A stretch of 64,000 bases of DNA from Bradyrhizobium erythrophlei. Its GTDB lineage: Bacteria > Pseudomonadota > Alphaproteobacteria > Rhizobiales > Xanthobacteraceae. Position 1 is the stretch's first letter; each line of letters starts with the position of its first letter. The notes beneath the pieces are model-generated. The model saw nothing but the letters and a program-made list of their open reading frames with translations. It had not been told where the DNA came from and searched no databases. The position numbers were made by a program, and so were the translations under genes. This document shows, piece by piece, positions 16,383 through 25,679 of the stretch. The stretch spans positions 6,386,001-6,450,000 of the forward strand of contig NZ_LT670817.1 of assembly GCF_900129425.1 (NCBI RefSeq). Direction: 5' to 3'.

Positions 16383-17053
16383 GAGAATACGCCATTGGAA
16401 CGGACCAGGATTTAAGCTCGACGCTGACGGCTGAAAACATGCGCAAGCTGACGGAGCGTGGCGTCGAGAAGAAATTCGAGCGCGGCGGATGCCTGTTCCA
16501 CCAGGGCGACGGCGGCGCGAACGTTTTTCTGCTGCTCGAAGGCCGCGTCAAGGTTTGCCTGATCGGCTCTTCCGGACAGAAGACCATCCTTCGCATCCAT
16601 CTGCCGGGCAGTCTGATGGGTCTTACGGCGCTGGCGGCGCCGCCGATGCGCGACGCCACCGCGACCGCGCTTGAAACGGTCACCGTCGTGGAACTGACGC
16701 GATCGGAAATGCAGGCGATTCTGCTGGAAGACTCCGCGCTTTCGCTTCGCGTGATGCGAATGCTGCTCGATCGGCTCTCGGATCTGCATTCGCGTCTTGC
16801 GGATTTACAGGCAGCCAGCGTCGATCAACGGCTGGCGCGGGTATTGCTGGCGCTAGGCCAGCACGACCCCATCACGGAGGCCACACCATCGATCTCGCTT
16901 ACCCACGAGGACCTTTCGAACATGGTCGGCGCGCGGCGGCCGACGGTGACGTCGGCCCTGAACCGTTTTCTTCAGGATGGCCTGATTGAAAAATGCGGCC
17001 GCAGCATCATGGTCAAGGATACGGGCCGCCTGGCGCGACTTTTGGTAGTATGA
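16379..17053 (+). CDS. Crp/Fnr-family transcriptional regulator
   Basis: The 224-residue protein has a cyclic-nucleotide-binding-like beta roll (about residues 25-130, CLFHQGDGGANVFLLLEGRVKVCL, LPGSLMGLTAL), a dimer helix, and a C-terminal HTH (LTHEDLSNMVGARRPTVTSALNRFLQDGLI). The recognition helix has RRPTVTSAL, unlike the E-SR pattern of FNR/FixK, so it should not bind the TTGA-N6-TCAA box. It has no Cys cluster of the FNR type. The ATG overlaps the preceding TGA. It may sense a quinone or a metabolite handled by its operon partners; this is speculative. Confidence 0.87.
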   Translation: MREYAIGTDQDLSSTLTAENMRKLTERGVEKKFERGGCLFHQGDGGANVFLLLEGRVKVCLIGSSGQKTILRIHLPGSLMGLTALAAPPMRDATATALETVTVVELTRSEMQAILLEDSALSLRVMRMLLDRLSDLHSRLADLQAASVDQRLARVLLALGQHDPITEATPSISLTHEDLSNMVGARRPTVTSALNRFLQDGLIEKCGRSIMVKDTGRLARLLVV

Positions 17054-17206
17054 TGCGCCTCTGCCGGCGATCGGTGCTGCCGAAGTTGTCAGCTAGCTGA
17101 CAGACTTGATGGCTTCGATACAGTAGTAAAAATGACACGGGCGTCGTCCGCCCGAGAAGCAGAGAAATTGCACCCCAATGGGACGGGCATAAAGGGAGGT
17201 TTCGAA

Positions 17207-18163
17207 GTGCGTCATGCTCTCATCGTGGCAGGTTGCCTGCTGTTAGGATCGGCTGCGGTATCAGGCGTTGCCGCGGAAGATGCCTATCCAACGCGTCCCA
17301 TCACCTTCATCGTTCCCTGGGGTCCCGGTGGCGGCGCCGACCAGCTCGCGCGCATCGCCGGCAAGTTGATGGAGCAGCAACTGAAGGTATCGTTCCCGGT
17401 CATCAACGTGGCGGGAGCGACCGGCCAGACCGGTTTGACCAAGCTCGTGACCGGGCCCGCCGATGGATACACGATCGAAGTCATGACCGGTGATACGTTC
17501 GCACTGTTTGCGGCGGCAAATGCGCGGTTCAAGCTGGACCAGCTTGTGCCGCTGGGTGTCATGATCCAGCAGCCTTCCGGCTTCTTCGTCAAGATGGATA
17601 GCCCGTGGAAGACCTGGGCCGACGTCGAGGCGGCGGCGCGCGAGAAGCCTTTGCGGGTTGCAGTCACCGGCTTCGGCAGCCCCGACGACTTCACCGTAAA
17701 TTATTTCCGTAGTAAGGGATTGAAGCTGGAATCCGTGCCCTTCGCCGAGCCGGGCCTTCGCTACTCTTCGGTGATCGGTGGGCAGAGCGACCTAGTATAC
17801 GAGCAGGCCGGCGATATCAGAAGTTTTCTCGACGGCAAGCAGATACGTCCTGTTCTATTCTTCAGCGACAAGCCTTTCGAGGCGTATCCTGACATTCCCT
17901 ACTCAAAGAAACTTGGCTACGATGTGAAGCTGCCGCAGTTCAGGGTGATCGTCGCAAAAGCCGGAACCAGCCCGGCTCAAGTCAAGGTTCTGACCGAAGC
18001 CATCAAGAAAGTCGGCACGGATCCGGAATTTACCGCCTACCTCAAGCAACAGCTCGGCGAACCGCAGAGTTTCGTCGCGGCTGGTGACGCCATCCCCTAC
18101 ATGAATAAATGGCTTGAAGAGGCCAGTGCGCTCAGCGCGTCATCCAAGGCCAAGCAGCCATGA
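17207..18163 (+). CDS. tctC: Tripartite tricarboxylate transporter solute-binding protein (TctC/Bug)
   Basis: The 318-residue precursor begins MRHALIVAGCLLLGSAAVSGVAAED, a cleavable signal peptide, then YPTRPITFIVPWGPGGGADQLAR, the Bug-family ligand loop. It captures a carboxylate in the periplasm and delivers it to TctAB. I chose GTG 17207 because GGGAGG lies seven bases upstream and the signal peptide then starts cleanly; the longer frame from 17132 would add an unrelated 25-residue leader. It overlaps tctB by four bases. The substrate is unknown because Bug proteins vary widely. Confidence 0.9.
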   Translation: MRHALIVAGCLLLGSAAVSGVAAEDAYPTRPITFIVPWGPGGGADQLARIAGKLMEQQLKVSFPVINVAGATGQTGLTKLVTGPADGYTIEVMTGDTFALFAAANARFKLDQLVPLGVMIQQPSGFFVKMDSPWKTWADVEAAAREKPLRVAVTGFGSPDDFTVNYFRSKGLKLESVPFAEPGLRYSSVIGGQSDLVYEQAGDIRSFLDGKQIRPVLFFSDKPFEAYPDIPYSKKLGYDVKLPQFRVIVAKAGTSPAQVKVLTEAIKKVGTDPEFTAYLKQQLGEPQSFVAAGDAIPYMNKWLEEASALSASSKAKQP

Positions 18164-18714
18164 GCGATGTCCGTGGCGCCGCCACGGGAGCTGAACGCGT
18201 GGTTCCCTATGCGCTGGTTTTTGGCGTGGCGGCCTTCCTGCTGTACCGCGCGGAGCATTTTGAGTTCGTAGCGTCGGCCGACCAGATCGGCCCGGACAGT
18301 TGGCCGAAGCTCGTCCTCTACATGATCATGGCGACGTCGGCGTTCGAAGGCATTCGCCGGCTTCTGACCGCCAGCAGCGCTCAGTCCGCGCCAAGCGTCG
18401 CACCGGTCACCGAGTCCCCGTTCGAACGCGAGCCCGCCGATATGCGGATCGTGTTCGCCTGCGTGGCGGCGTCGCTGATCTATCTGGCGCTGTTCGAGAT
18501 CGTCGGATTTTTTGTCGATACGCTGGTTTTCATGATGGCCTTGATCTGGATCGGCCGGTTTCGTCACTTCTGGGCCGCGCTCGCCATCAGCACCGTGACG
18601 ACGTTGCTGTTCATGCTGGTGTTCATGCGGGTGATTTTCGTCGCACTGCCGCTCGGCATCGGTCCATTTGAATGGCTGTCGACGAGCCTGATGCGCCTTC
18701 TCGGCGTTCACTGA
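18160..18714 (+). CDS. tctB: Tripartite tricarboxylate transporter small membrane subunit TctB
   Basis: The 184-residue protein has four predicted membrane helices (about residues 14-32, 46-64, 98-134 as two helices, 140-165) and the PDSWPKLVLY segment after the first helix typical of TctB. It stabilises TctA in the inner membrane. It overlaps tctC by four bases and precedes tctA by nine. The sequence of this subunit is poorly conserved, so the call rests partly on context. Confidence 0.85.
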   Translation: MSDVRGAATGAERVVPYALVFGVAAFLLYRAEHFEFVASADQIGPDSWPKLVLYMIMATSAFEGIRRLLTASSAQSAPSVAPVTESPFEREPADMRIVFACVAASLIYLALFEIVGFFVDTLVFMMALIWIGRFRHFWAALAISTVTTLLFMLVFMRVIFVALPLGIGPFEWLSTSLMRLLGVH

Positions 18715-18723
18715 GAGGGCTGG

Positions 18724-20253
18724 ATGCATACGCTGCAATTGCTGCTGGCCGGATTTGGCGAGGTCTTCAAGCCGCTGGACCTCCTGATGATGTTCATCGG
18801 CCTCCTGATCGGCATGGCCGTATCGATCATGCCCGGTCTCGGCCTGGTGATGGGCGTGGTTCTTGCGCTTCCGTTTACCTACGGCATGGCGCTTGAGCCG
18901 TCGATCATCCTGCTGACGGCGATCTACATGTCGGGAACCTATGCCGGCTGTTTCACCGCTATTCTTTACCGCATTCCCGGCGAACCGATGGACGTGCCGC
19001 TGCTGTGGGACGGCTATGCGATGACCCAGCGCGGCGAGGCCTCCAAGGCCCTCGGCTGGGCGCTGGTCGCAGCACTCACCGGCGGGCTGGTCTCGACCGC
19101 GGTGATGACGACGTTGGCAACGCCGCTCAGCGAATTCGCCCTCAAATTCGGCGCGCCCGAATATTTCGCCGCAGTGTTCTTCGGTCTCACCACCGTCGTC
19201 GCACTGGCCGGCACGTCGATTCCCAACGCGTTGATCAGCCTGTTCCTCGGACTTCTGGTCGCGACCATCGGCACCGACAGCACCTATGGGATCGAGCGCT
19301 TTACCTTCGACTCACCGATTCTGACCAACGGCGTCCCCTATGTGATGGTTCTGGTCGGCATGTATGGTTTTGGCGAGATCCTGATCAAGCTCGGGCAAAG
19401 CCTGCACGTCGAAGTGCCGCCCGACCGCGCCAGCACCAAGACCCGTTTCCCGTCATTTCAGGAGTTGTGGCAATTGCGCGCGACATTCGTTCGCAGCACG
19501 GTTCTGGGCACGATTCTCGGCGTGGTACCGGGTGCCGGCGCCACCATCACGTCCTTCGTGTCCTATGCGATCGAGAAGCAGTATGGGCGCCGCGGCGACA
19601 AGATCGGAACCGGAATTCCGGAAGGGATCGTCGCGCCGCAAATTGCATCGACGGCATCGGTCGCCGGGCACATTGTCCCCCTTCTGACGCTGGGTATTCC
19701 CGGCAGCGGGGCGACGGCGGTCATTCTCGCGGCGTTCCTGCTGCACGGCGTGCAGCCGGGCCCGTTCCTGTTCAGCAATCCGGAGTCGACGCTGGTCGTC
19801 TATACCATCATGGCATCGATGTTCGTTGCCGTTGTCGGCATGTGCCTGATGGGTTTTGCCTGGATCCATGTCGTGGTGAAGGTGCTGACCATCCCCCAGG
19901 GCGTGCTGGCCGCGATCGTCATCATGTTCTGCCTGGTCGGAGCGTTCGCCGACCGCAACACCATCTCTGATATGTGGATGATCGTCATCTTCGGCACGCT
20001 GGCGGCCTTGTTCGAACGCTATCGCCTCCCGGTCTCGCCCATGGTGCTGGGCTCGATCCTCGGTCCGCTGGCCGAGGATTCCTACATGCGCAGCATGATC
20101 ACCTATCATCGCGACTGGACGGTGTTCTTTACGCAGCCGATCGCCGGCGGCCTGATGGCTTTATCCATTGTCTCGCTGTCCTATCCCATCGTGCGCAGCC
20201 TGCTCGCGCGTCGCCGCGCGATGGTGGCGGCGATCCAATATCCTGACCTTTAA
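18724..20253 (+). CDS. tctA: Tripartite tricarboxylate transporter large membrane subunit TctA
   Basis: The 509-residue protein has the TctA signature near its start (GLLIGMAVSIMPGLGLVMG), a second GVVPGAGATITSFVSYAIEKQ, and TLGIPGSGATAVILAAFLLHG, the glycine-rich loops of this family. About 12 membrane helices are expected. It is the channel subunit for secondary uptake of a carboxylate. The ATG follows GAGAGG. The SDR gene starts 17 bases downstream and is probably co-transcribed. Confidence 0.93.
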   Translation: MHTLQLLLAGFGEVFKPLDLLMMFIGLLIGMAVSIMPGLGLVMGVVLALPFTYGMALEPSIILLTAIYMSGTYAGCFTAILYRIPGEPMDVPLLWDGYAMTQRGEASKALGWALVAALTGGLVSTAVMTTLATPLSEFALKFGAPEYFAAVFFGLTTVVALAGTSIPNALISLFLGLLVATIGTDSTYGIERFTFDSPILTNGVPYVMVLVGMYGFGEILIKLGQSLHVEVPPDRASTKTRFPSFQELWQLRATFVRSTVLGTILGVVPGAGATITSFVSYAIEKQYGRRGDKIGTGIPEGIVAPQIASTASVAGHIVPLLTLGIPGSGATAVILAAFLLHGVQPGPFLFSNPESTLVVYTIMASMFVAVVGMCLMGFAWIHVVVKVLTIPQGVLAAIVIMFCLVGAFADRNTISDMWMIVIFGTLAALFERYRLPVSPMVLGSILGPLAEDSYMRSMITYHRDWTVFFTQPIAGGLMALSIVSLSYPIVRSLLARRRAMVAAIQYPDL

Positions 20254-20270
20254 AGCAAGCGGAGAATATC

Positions 20271-21035
20271 ATGCGGTTGCGTAATAAAGTTGCCGTCGTG
20301 ACGGGCGGCGCCAGCGGGATCGGCAAAGCCATCGCGGCTGCCTACGTGCAAGAAGGCGCGCGGGTTGTTCTGGTGGATATCGACGAACGCAAAGGCAAGG
20401 ACGCTGCTGCCGAGATCGGAGCGGAGGGTGAAGCGGTCTGCCTCCGCGCGGACGTGACGGACTCCGCCTCGGTCAATCAAATGGCGCAAGAAGTCGACCG
20501 GCGCTTCGGCCGCATCGATATTCTCGTCAACAATGTCGGCGTCCGTATCACCAAGCCGTTTCTCGAACATACCGACGCGGACTGGAACATCATGATTGCG
20601 ACCAATCTGACGGGGCCGTTTTTTTGCGCCCGTGCGGTCACGCCGTTCATGATCCGCGGCGGGAGCGGCCGTATCATCAACACTGCTTCAATCGCCAGTT
20701 TCGTCGGACGGCCCAACCGCGTCGCCTACGTTTCGGCGAAATCAGGGCTATTGGGTATGACGCGGGCGTTGGCAATCGACCTTGGCGGTACCGGCATCAC
20801 GGTGAACGCGATCGCACCTGGGTCAATCAATTCGCCGATGAATGCATCGCAAGCGGCGGATGCTGACCATGACTGGGGCAAGGAAACGCCGGTCGGACGA
20901 TGGGGAACACCAGAGGACATCGCGAATGCGGCGCTGTTTCTTGCGCTTGACGCATCAAGCTACATCACGGGCGCCGAGTTAAAGGTAGATGGCGGCTGGG
21001 TCTCGACCAAGGCGCGGGCCGGCGAACTCGCTTAG
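20271..21035 (+). CDS. Short-chain dehydrogenase/reductase (SDR)
   Basis: The 254-residue protein is a classical SDR: TGGASGIGKAIA (cofactor loop, residues 10-21), DID at the end of strand 2 (NAD preference), NNVG, catalytic Ser in INTASIASF, and Tyr-X3-Lys in YVSAKSG near residue 155. It would oxidise a hydroxyl group or reduce a ketone of the compound brought in by TctCBA. The start follows GGAGA. It converges on the ABC ATPase gene at 21066. The substrate is unknown. Confidence 0.9.
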   Translation: MRLRNKVAVVTGGASGIGKAIAAAYVQEGARVVLVDIDERKGKDAAAEIGAEGEAVCLRADVTDSASVNQMAQEVDRRFGRIDILVNNVGVRITKPFLEHTDADWNIMIATNLTGPFFCARAVTPFMIRGGSGRIINTASIASFVGRPNRVAYVSAKSGLLGMTRALAIDLGGTGITVNAIAPGSINSPMNASQAADADHDWGKETPVGRWGTPEDIANAALFLALDASSYITGAELKVDGGWVSTKARAGELA

Positions 21036-21065
21036 TGAAGCGAGCTTCCAGGTTCGACGCTGGAC

Positions 21066-21830
<765 letters not shown>

Positions 21831-21839
21831 TGAAAAATC

Positions 21840-22811
21840 CTATTTGCGCAGCGCCAGGGACCAGGGGAGCAGCCGGCGGCCCAGCGCAAGGATCACGGCA
21901 TCGATCAATAATCCGATGAGGCCGATCGCCAGCATCCCGACGATAATAATGTCGGTTCGAAGCATGCTGCGGGCATCGTTGATCACGAAGCCCAGACCAG
22001 AGTTTGCGCCAACCAGTTCGGCGGCGACCAGCGCCATCCAGCCGACGCCGAGGCCGATCCGAACCCCGGTGATGATTTGTGGCAGCGCACCGATGAACAC
22101 GATGCGCGTCAGCAATCTACGTTCGGACGCACCCAGGCTGCGCGCCGCGCGGACCAGGATCGGGTCGATGTTCTTAACGCCGACGATGGTATTGACCAGG
22201 ATCGGGAAGAAGATTCCGAGAAAGATGATGAATTCGTTCTGCTGATCACCGATGCCGAACCACAGGATACTCAGAGGTATCCATGCCAGCGGCGGAATCG
22301 GACGCAGGATCTCCATGATTGGATTGACCTGATCATACACCACGCGCCACCAGCCCATCATGATGCCGAGCGGAATAGCGGTGGAGGCAAACAGAAACGC
22401 CACCGCCTCCCGCTTGAGGCTGGCCATCAGGTGATGAAAGAGCTCGCCGGAGGCAATCATCCCGGCCGCGGTCACCGCAATAGTGCTTGGTGCCGGCATC
22501 AGCACCGCCATTTGCGGATCGATCCGCGGCAGCCAGATCTTTGAAGCGAATTGCCAGGCGATCAGCAGAACGAACAGGGTGATAAAGTTCGGAAGCGCAA
22601 ACAGCATTCTGAGCAATCGCCGCCACCACCAGCTGCCGGGCGCCGGCGTCGCTCTCAGCGTTGCTTCAGCCGGCGTGGGGTCTACCGCGTTTATTGGGTC
22701 GGTGCGCCGCATTGCATCGCTCACGCCGAACCCGACCGCCTCCGCGCCATCATGATTGGCTGGAGGCTTGGCCACCGCGGCATCGCCATCAGGGCTGGAA
22801 GGTCTTGCCAT
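21840..22811 (-). CDS. NitT/TauT-type ABC transporter permease
   Basis: The 323-residue protein has an unusually long hydrophilic N-terminus (about 70 residues), then six membrane helices with the BPD_transp_1 region: ILRPIPPLAWIPLSILWFGIGD and, in the coupling loop, RSLGASERRLLTRIVFIGALPQIITGVRIGLG. It overlaps the binding-protein gene by 23 bases. A start at 22712 (MRRTDPIN) would remove the overlap and part of the tail, so the exact start is open. Confidence 0.9.
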   Translation of the reverse strand: MARPSSPDGDAAVAKPPANHDGAEAVGFGVSDAMRRTDPINAVDPTPAEATLRATPAPGSWWWRRLLRMLFALPNFITLFVLLIAWQFASKIWLPRIDPQMAVLMPAPSTIAVTAAGMIASGELFHHLMASLKREAVAFLFASTAIPLGIMMGWWRVVYDQVNPIMEILRPIPPLAWIPLSILWFGIGDQQNEFIIFLGIFFPILVNTIVGVKNIDPILVRAARSLGASERRLLTRIVFIGALPQIITGVRIGLGVGWMALVAAELVGANSGLGFVINDARSMLRTDIIIVGMLAIGLIGLLIDAVILALGRRLLPWSLALRK

Positions 22812-24063
22812 TAAAGGACCAAGCCTTGGTTAGATCGCCCTTTTCCGGCCACGGCTGCGGATCCTTCAGCGTGGCGGCATTGGCGTAGGCGGGATATGGA
22901 AGCTCGCCGATTTTTCCCGACCAGCCCTTTGGAATGAACGGTGCCTGCGCTGGTAACGCCCAGCCGAGTTTTTGATAGGTCTTTTCCATAAAACTGGCGT
23001 CGAAAGAATCCTCGTAGTCCTTTGCGGTCAGCACCCTGGTAAGACGGTTGCGGTCTTTCAACCATTTTGCAATACGGGCGTTTTCCTCGCCCCACATCTT
23101 TGCGAAGGGATAGCTGGAGGTCGGTTTGTACAAATTATTGTAGAGTTGAGTTTGCTGCAGCAGCAGCGGCTTTCCATACGCCTTCAGCATGGGCTCGGCG
23201 GCGAGGAAGTCGGCAGCTTTGTCCGGATTGAGCCGGATCCACAAGGTCGCTTCCATGAAGGCATCGCTGATCGCCTGAACGACATCAGGCACGTTGTCGA
23301 TCAGTTCCTGCCGTACATAGAACATTCCCTCATAAAGGTTATACGGGAAAATCGTATCGACTTCGCGGCCCGTCTTGCGGTCGTCGGTGATGATGGTCAC
23401 CGACGGCTCCCAGGGCACCACTGCGCCGATCCCCTTCACCATCAGCAATTGCTCGCCGGGGGGCATATTCTTCAGGATGACGTCCTTGCCAATCTGCAAG
23501 CCAACCACTTCGGCGGCTTGCGTAAAGTAGAATTCGGCCGAAGAGCCCGTCACAATGCCGATCGTCGCGGGCGGATTGCTGCCCTTGAGGTCGGCGAGCG
23601 TCTTGACCGGCGAATCGAGCGGCACCACCGTCGAATGCTTCAGGTTTGGCGCGACGACAGCGATGGCGCGCACCGGTATGCCGCGGTCGAGCAGAGAAGT
23701 GAACGGGAAGTTCCCGCCATTGCCGACCTGAATGCGGGCGGCGGCTACGGCCTCGTTGACATCCGGACCAGCGGCGAAAACCTGGAATTTGGATTCCAGG
23801 CCGCGCTTCTCCAGCAATCCGGCCTTGTCCATCACCACATTGACGGTGTTCTGACCGGAGAATGGGCCCTGCCATCCCACCGCGAGCGGCCACCAGCCTT
23901 TCTGCTTCAGCCAGGCGATCGACTTCTCGGAAACCTTTTCGTAGGGCTGCGGCCAACCCCAGTCGTTGAAACTCTGCGCCGCTGCAGGGACCACGCCGGA
24001 CCAAAGCACAGCTAAAGCGACTCCTGCCAATATTCCGTAACGCGCTCCTGATAGCTTTTGCAT
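22789..24063 (-). CDS. NitT/TauT-type ABC transporter substrate-binding protein
   Basis: The 424-residue precursor starts with a signal peptide ending in PAAAQ near residue 30. It has the two-lobed binding fold of the NitT/TauT family (NGGNFPFTSLLDRGIPVRAIAVV; GSNPPATIGIVTGSSAEFYF; VPWEPSVTII). It is longer than typical taurine- or nitrate-binding proteins (about 320 residues) and rich in Trp near the start (DWGWPQPYEK, KQKGWWPLAVGW), so the ligand is probably neither taurine nor nitrate. It lies 104 bases downstream of the BCCP gene on the same strand. Confidence 0.85.
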   Translation of the reverse strand: MQKLSGARYGILAGVALAVLWSGVVPAAAQSFNDWGWPQPYEKVSEKSIAWLKQKGWWPLAVGWQGPFSGQNTVNVVMDKAGLLEKRGLESKFQVFAAGPDVNEAVAAARIQVGNGGNFPFTSLLDRGIPVRAIAVVAPNLKHSTVVPLDSPVKTLADLKGSNPPATIGIVTGSSAEFYFTQAAEVVGLQIGKDVILKNMPPGEQLLMVKGIGAVVPWEPSVTIITDDRKTGREVDTIFPYNLYEGMFYVRQELIDNVPDVVQAISDAFMEATLWIRLNPDKAADFLAAEPMLKAYGKPLLLQQTQLYNNLYKPTSSYPFAKMWGEENARIAKWLKDRNRLTRVLTAKDYEDSFDASFMEKTYQKLGWALPAQAPFIPKGWSGKIGELPYPAYANAATLKDPQPWPEKGDLTKAWSFNGKTFQP

Positions 24064-24167
24064 GTTTTCCTCCAGACCAATTTCATTTTTTGTTGGCGGA
24101 TAAATTCCGCAATCTCAATGAGGTCTCAAGCTGCAGGCGTCGAAAGCAGATTGGCTTCCATCATCTC

Positions 24168-24668
24168 CTAGACCGGCTCGATGACAAACAGCGTGCGTCC
24201 ATATTCCACCAAATCTCCAACCTCGGCGCCGATCTGCACCACGCGGCCGGCGTACTCGGAATTTATGGTCGTGAACAATTTCATGACTTCGATGATACAA
24301 AGCGGCTGGCCCGGCTGCACGACCGTGCCGATCTCGACAAAAGGCGGCGCATCGGGGCTCGGCGCGCGATAGAAGGTGCCGACCATGGGCGCCGTCACCT
24401 CGATCTGACTTGCCGTTGCCGTTCGCGCGGTCGCCGCTTGTTGCGCAGCCGTTGTCCCGGGCTTGGCCGCCGCATCGGCGCGCGGGCGTGGCGGAGCCGC
24501 AATTGCCGGTGCGGACTCGGTTCGCTCGGCCCCCGGCGCGACGTAGCCGGGGGAAGCGTTTCGACGCACGACCAGTTTGATATCGCCTGTTTCGACAATG
24601 AATTCATCACACGAACTGCTGTCGATGATTTTCAGGATCTCAGCGACTTCCTCGTATCTCAGACTCAC
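24168..24668 (-). CDS. Biotin carboxyl carrier protein (AccB-like), pathway-specific
   Basis: The 166-residue protein has an N-terminal domain like AccB (EILKIIDSSSCDEFIVETGDIKLVVRR), an Ala/Pro-rich linker (residues 48-86) and a biotinyl domain with EVMKLF, where Lys130 is the biotinylation site. The GTG start overlaps the IclR stop by one base, with AGGGAGGAGGAG upstream, so the two are translationally coupled. No acetyl-CoA carboxylase carboxyltransferase subunit is nearby. The divergent carboxylase and carboxyltransferase lack biotinyl domains, so this protein probably carries CO2 between them rather than serving fatty acid synthesis. Confidence 0.9.
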   Translation of the reverse strand: MSLRYEEVAEILKIIDSSSCDEFIVETGDIKLVVRRNASPGYVAPGAERTESAPAIAAPPRPRADAAAKPGTTAAQQAATARTATASQIEVTAPMVGTFYRAPSPDAPPFVEIGTVVQPGQPLCIIEVMKLFTTINSEYAGRVVQIGAEVGDLVEYGRTLFVIEPV

Positions 24669-25537
24669 TAACGCTCCTCCTCCCTAAAATTTGCACCCTG
24701 CTCGACGGTCGCAGTCAGACTGTTGGCGGCGGCCCGCAGCAGCGGAATGTGCGCGACACCCTGTTGCAGCGACATGCGCGCAAGGGGCGCAGAAACCGCC
24801 AGCGCCGCGACCGGCTGTTTTTTCGGACCGAGGACCGGAACCGCGACGCATACCACGCCGGTCAGAAACTCCTGGTCATCGGTCGAGACTCCCGCTGCTC
24901 GGATCCTTTCCAGTTCATCTTGCAGACGATCGACGTCGGTGATGGTGCGTTCGGTGTAGCGATAAAGCGGGATCGACCGAAGCATCAGCGCGCGCTTGTG
25001 CGCGGGCAACAGGCTGAGGAACAGTTTACCCATCGACGTGCAATGAAGCGGGACATGCGACCCCCGTTCGAACCGGAGCCCCAACGGCCAGGCCGACTCA
25101 ACGCGGTCGAGATAGACAACGTGGCTGCCGGCCATCACGCCGAAATTGCAGGTCTCGCCGATTTGCTGGGACAACGCTTGCAGTATTGCATGCCGCGGCG
25201 CCCGCGACATCGAGGCCGCAACGATATCAAGTCCGAGCCTCTCCAATCGCGCCCCTGGCACATAGCGACTGCTGCCGGGCTCACGTTGCAGCAAGCCTTC
25301 GCCTTCCAGCATGCGCACGATGCGGTGGGCGGTAGGCTTCGGAAGCCCGAGCAAGGCGCCAAACTCCGAAATTCCGAGCGGTCGCCCGGCCGTCGCCATC
25401 ACCTCAAGAATGGCTACCGCCTTGACGGTCGGGAACGCTTTGCCGGCTCCTTCCGAAACGGGCGTCGCGGAACGATCGTTGGCGCGGCGCTTGAAGCGAC
25501 TTTGGAGGACCTGATCGGGATCGAGAGGACGTTGCAT
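24668..25537 (-). CDS. IclR-family regulator of the biotin-carboxylase locus
   Basis: The 289-residue protein has a basic N-terminal extension, the winged helix (LGISEFGALLGLPKPTAHRIVRMLEGEGLL) and the IclR effector domain (ETCNFGVMAGSHVVYLDRVES, HCTSMGKLFLSL, DDQEFLTGVVCVAVPV). I chose the ATG at 25537 (MQRPLDPDQVL) because the longer frame from 25582 would translate through the candidate operator at 25564-25580. It is coupled to the BCCP gene and divergent from biotin carboxylase, so it likely controls both arms. Confidence 0.88.
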   Translation of the reverse strand: MQRPLDPDQVLQSRFKRRANDRSATPVSEGAGKAFPTVKAVAILEVMATAGRPLGISEFGALLGLPKPTAHRIVRMLEGEGLLQREPGSSRYVPGARLERLGLDIVAASMSRAPRHAILQALSQQIGETCNFGVMAGSHVVYLDRVESAWPLGLRFERGSHVPLHCTSMGKLFLSLLPAHKRALMLRSIPLYRYTERTITDVDRLQDELERIRAAGVSTDDQEFLTGVVCVAVPVLGPKKQPVAALAVSAPLARMSLQQGVAHIPLLRAAANSLTATVEQGANFREEER

Positions 25538-25563
25538 AGGTGTATTAGAAACCGGAACAAAAA

Positions 25564-25580
25564 GTCTTGCAATATGAAAC
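25564..25580. promoter_or_regulatory. Candidate IclR operator in the carboxylase divergent promoter
   Basis: GTCTTGCAATATGAAAC on the plus strand reads GTTTCATATTGCAAGAC on the minus strand. Its first ten bases equal those of the candidate operator upstream of the xsc-linked IclR gene (3149-3165). It lies between the IclR start (25537) and the biotin carboxylase start (25680). The palindrome is imperfect. Confidence 0.4.
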
Positions 25581-25679
25581 AAAACGATGCCAGTCTAATT
25601 CCTGAGGAAGAAAAATGGTAAATTAGTAGGGAGACGCGCTTTGCGGAAGTTCGCCCCCGTCGAGAAGCGGAATTAGCTC

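Noticed and set aside
16379..17053. Crp/Fnr protein at 16379 as a regulator of the anaeroboxes
   Set aside because: Its recognition helix lacks the E-X2-SR pattern needed for TTGA-N6-TCAA, which the protein at 42748 has.
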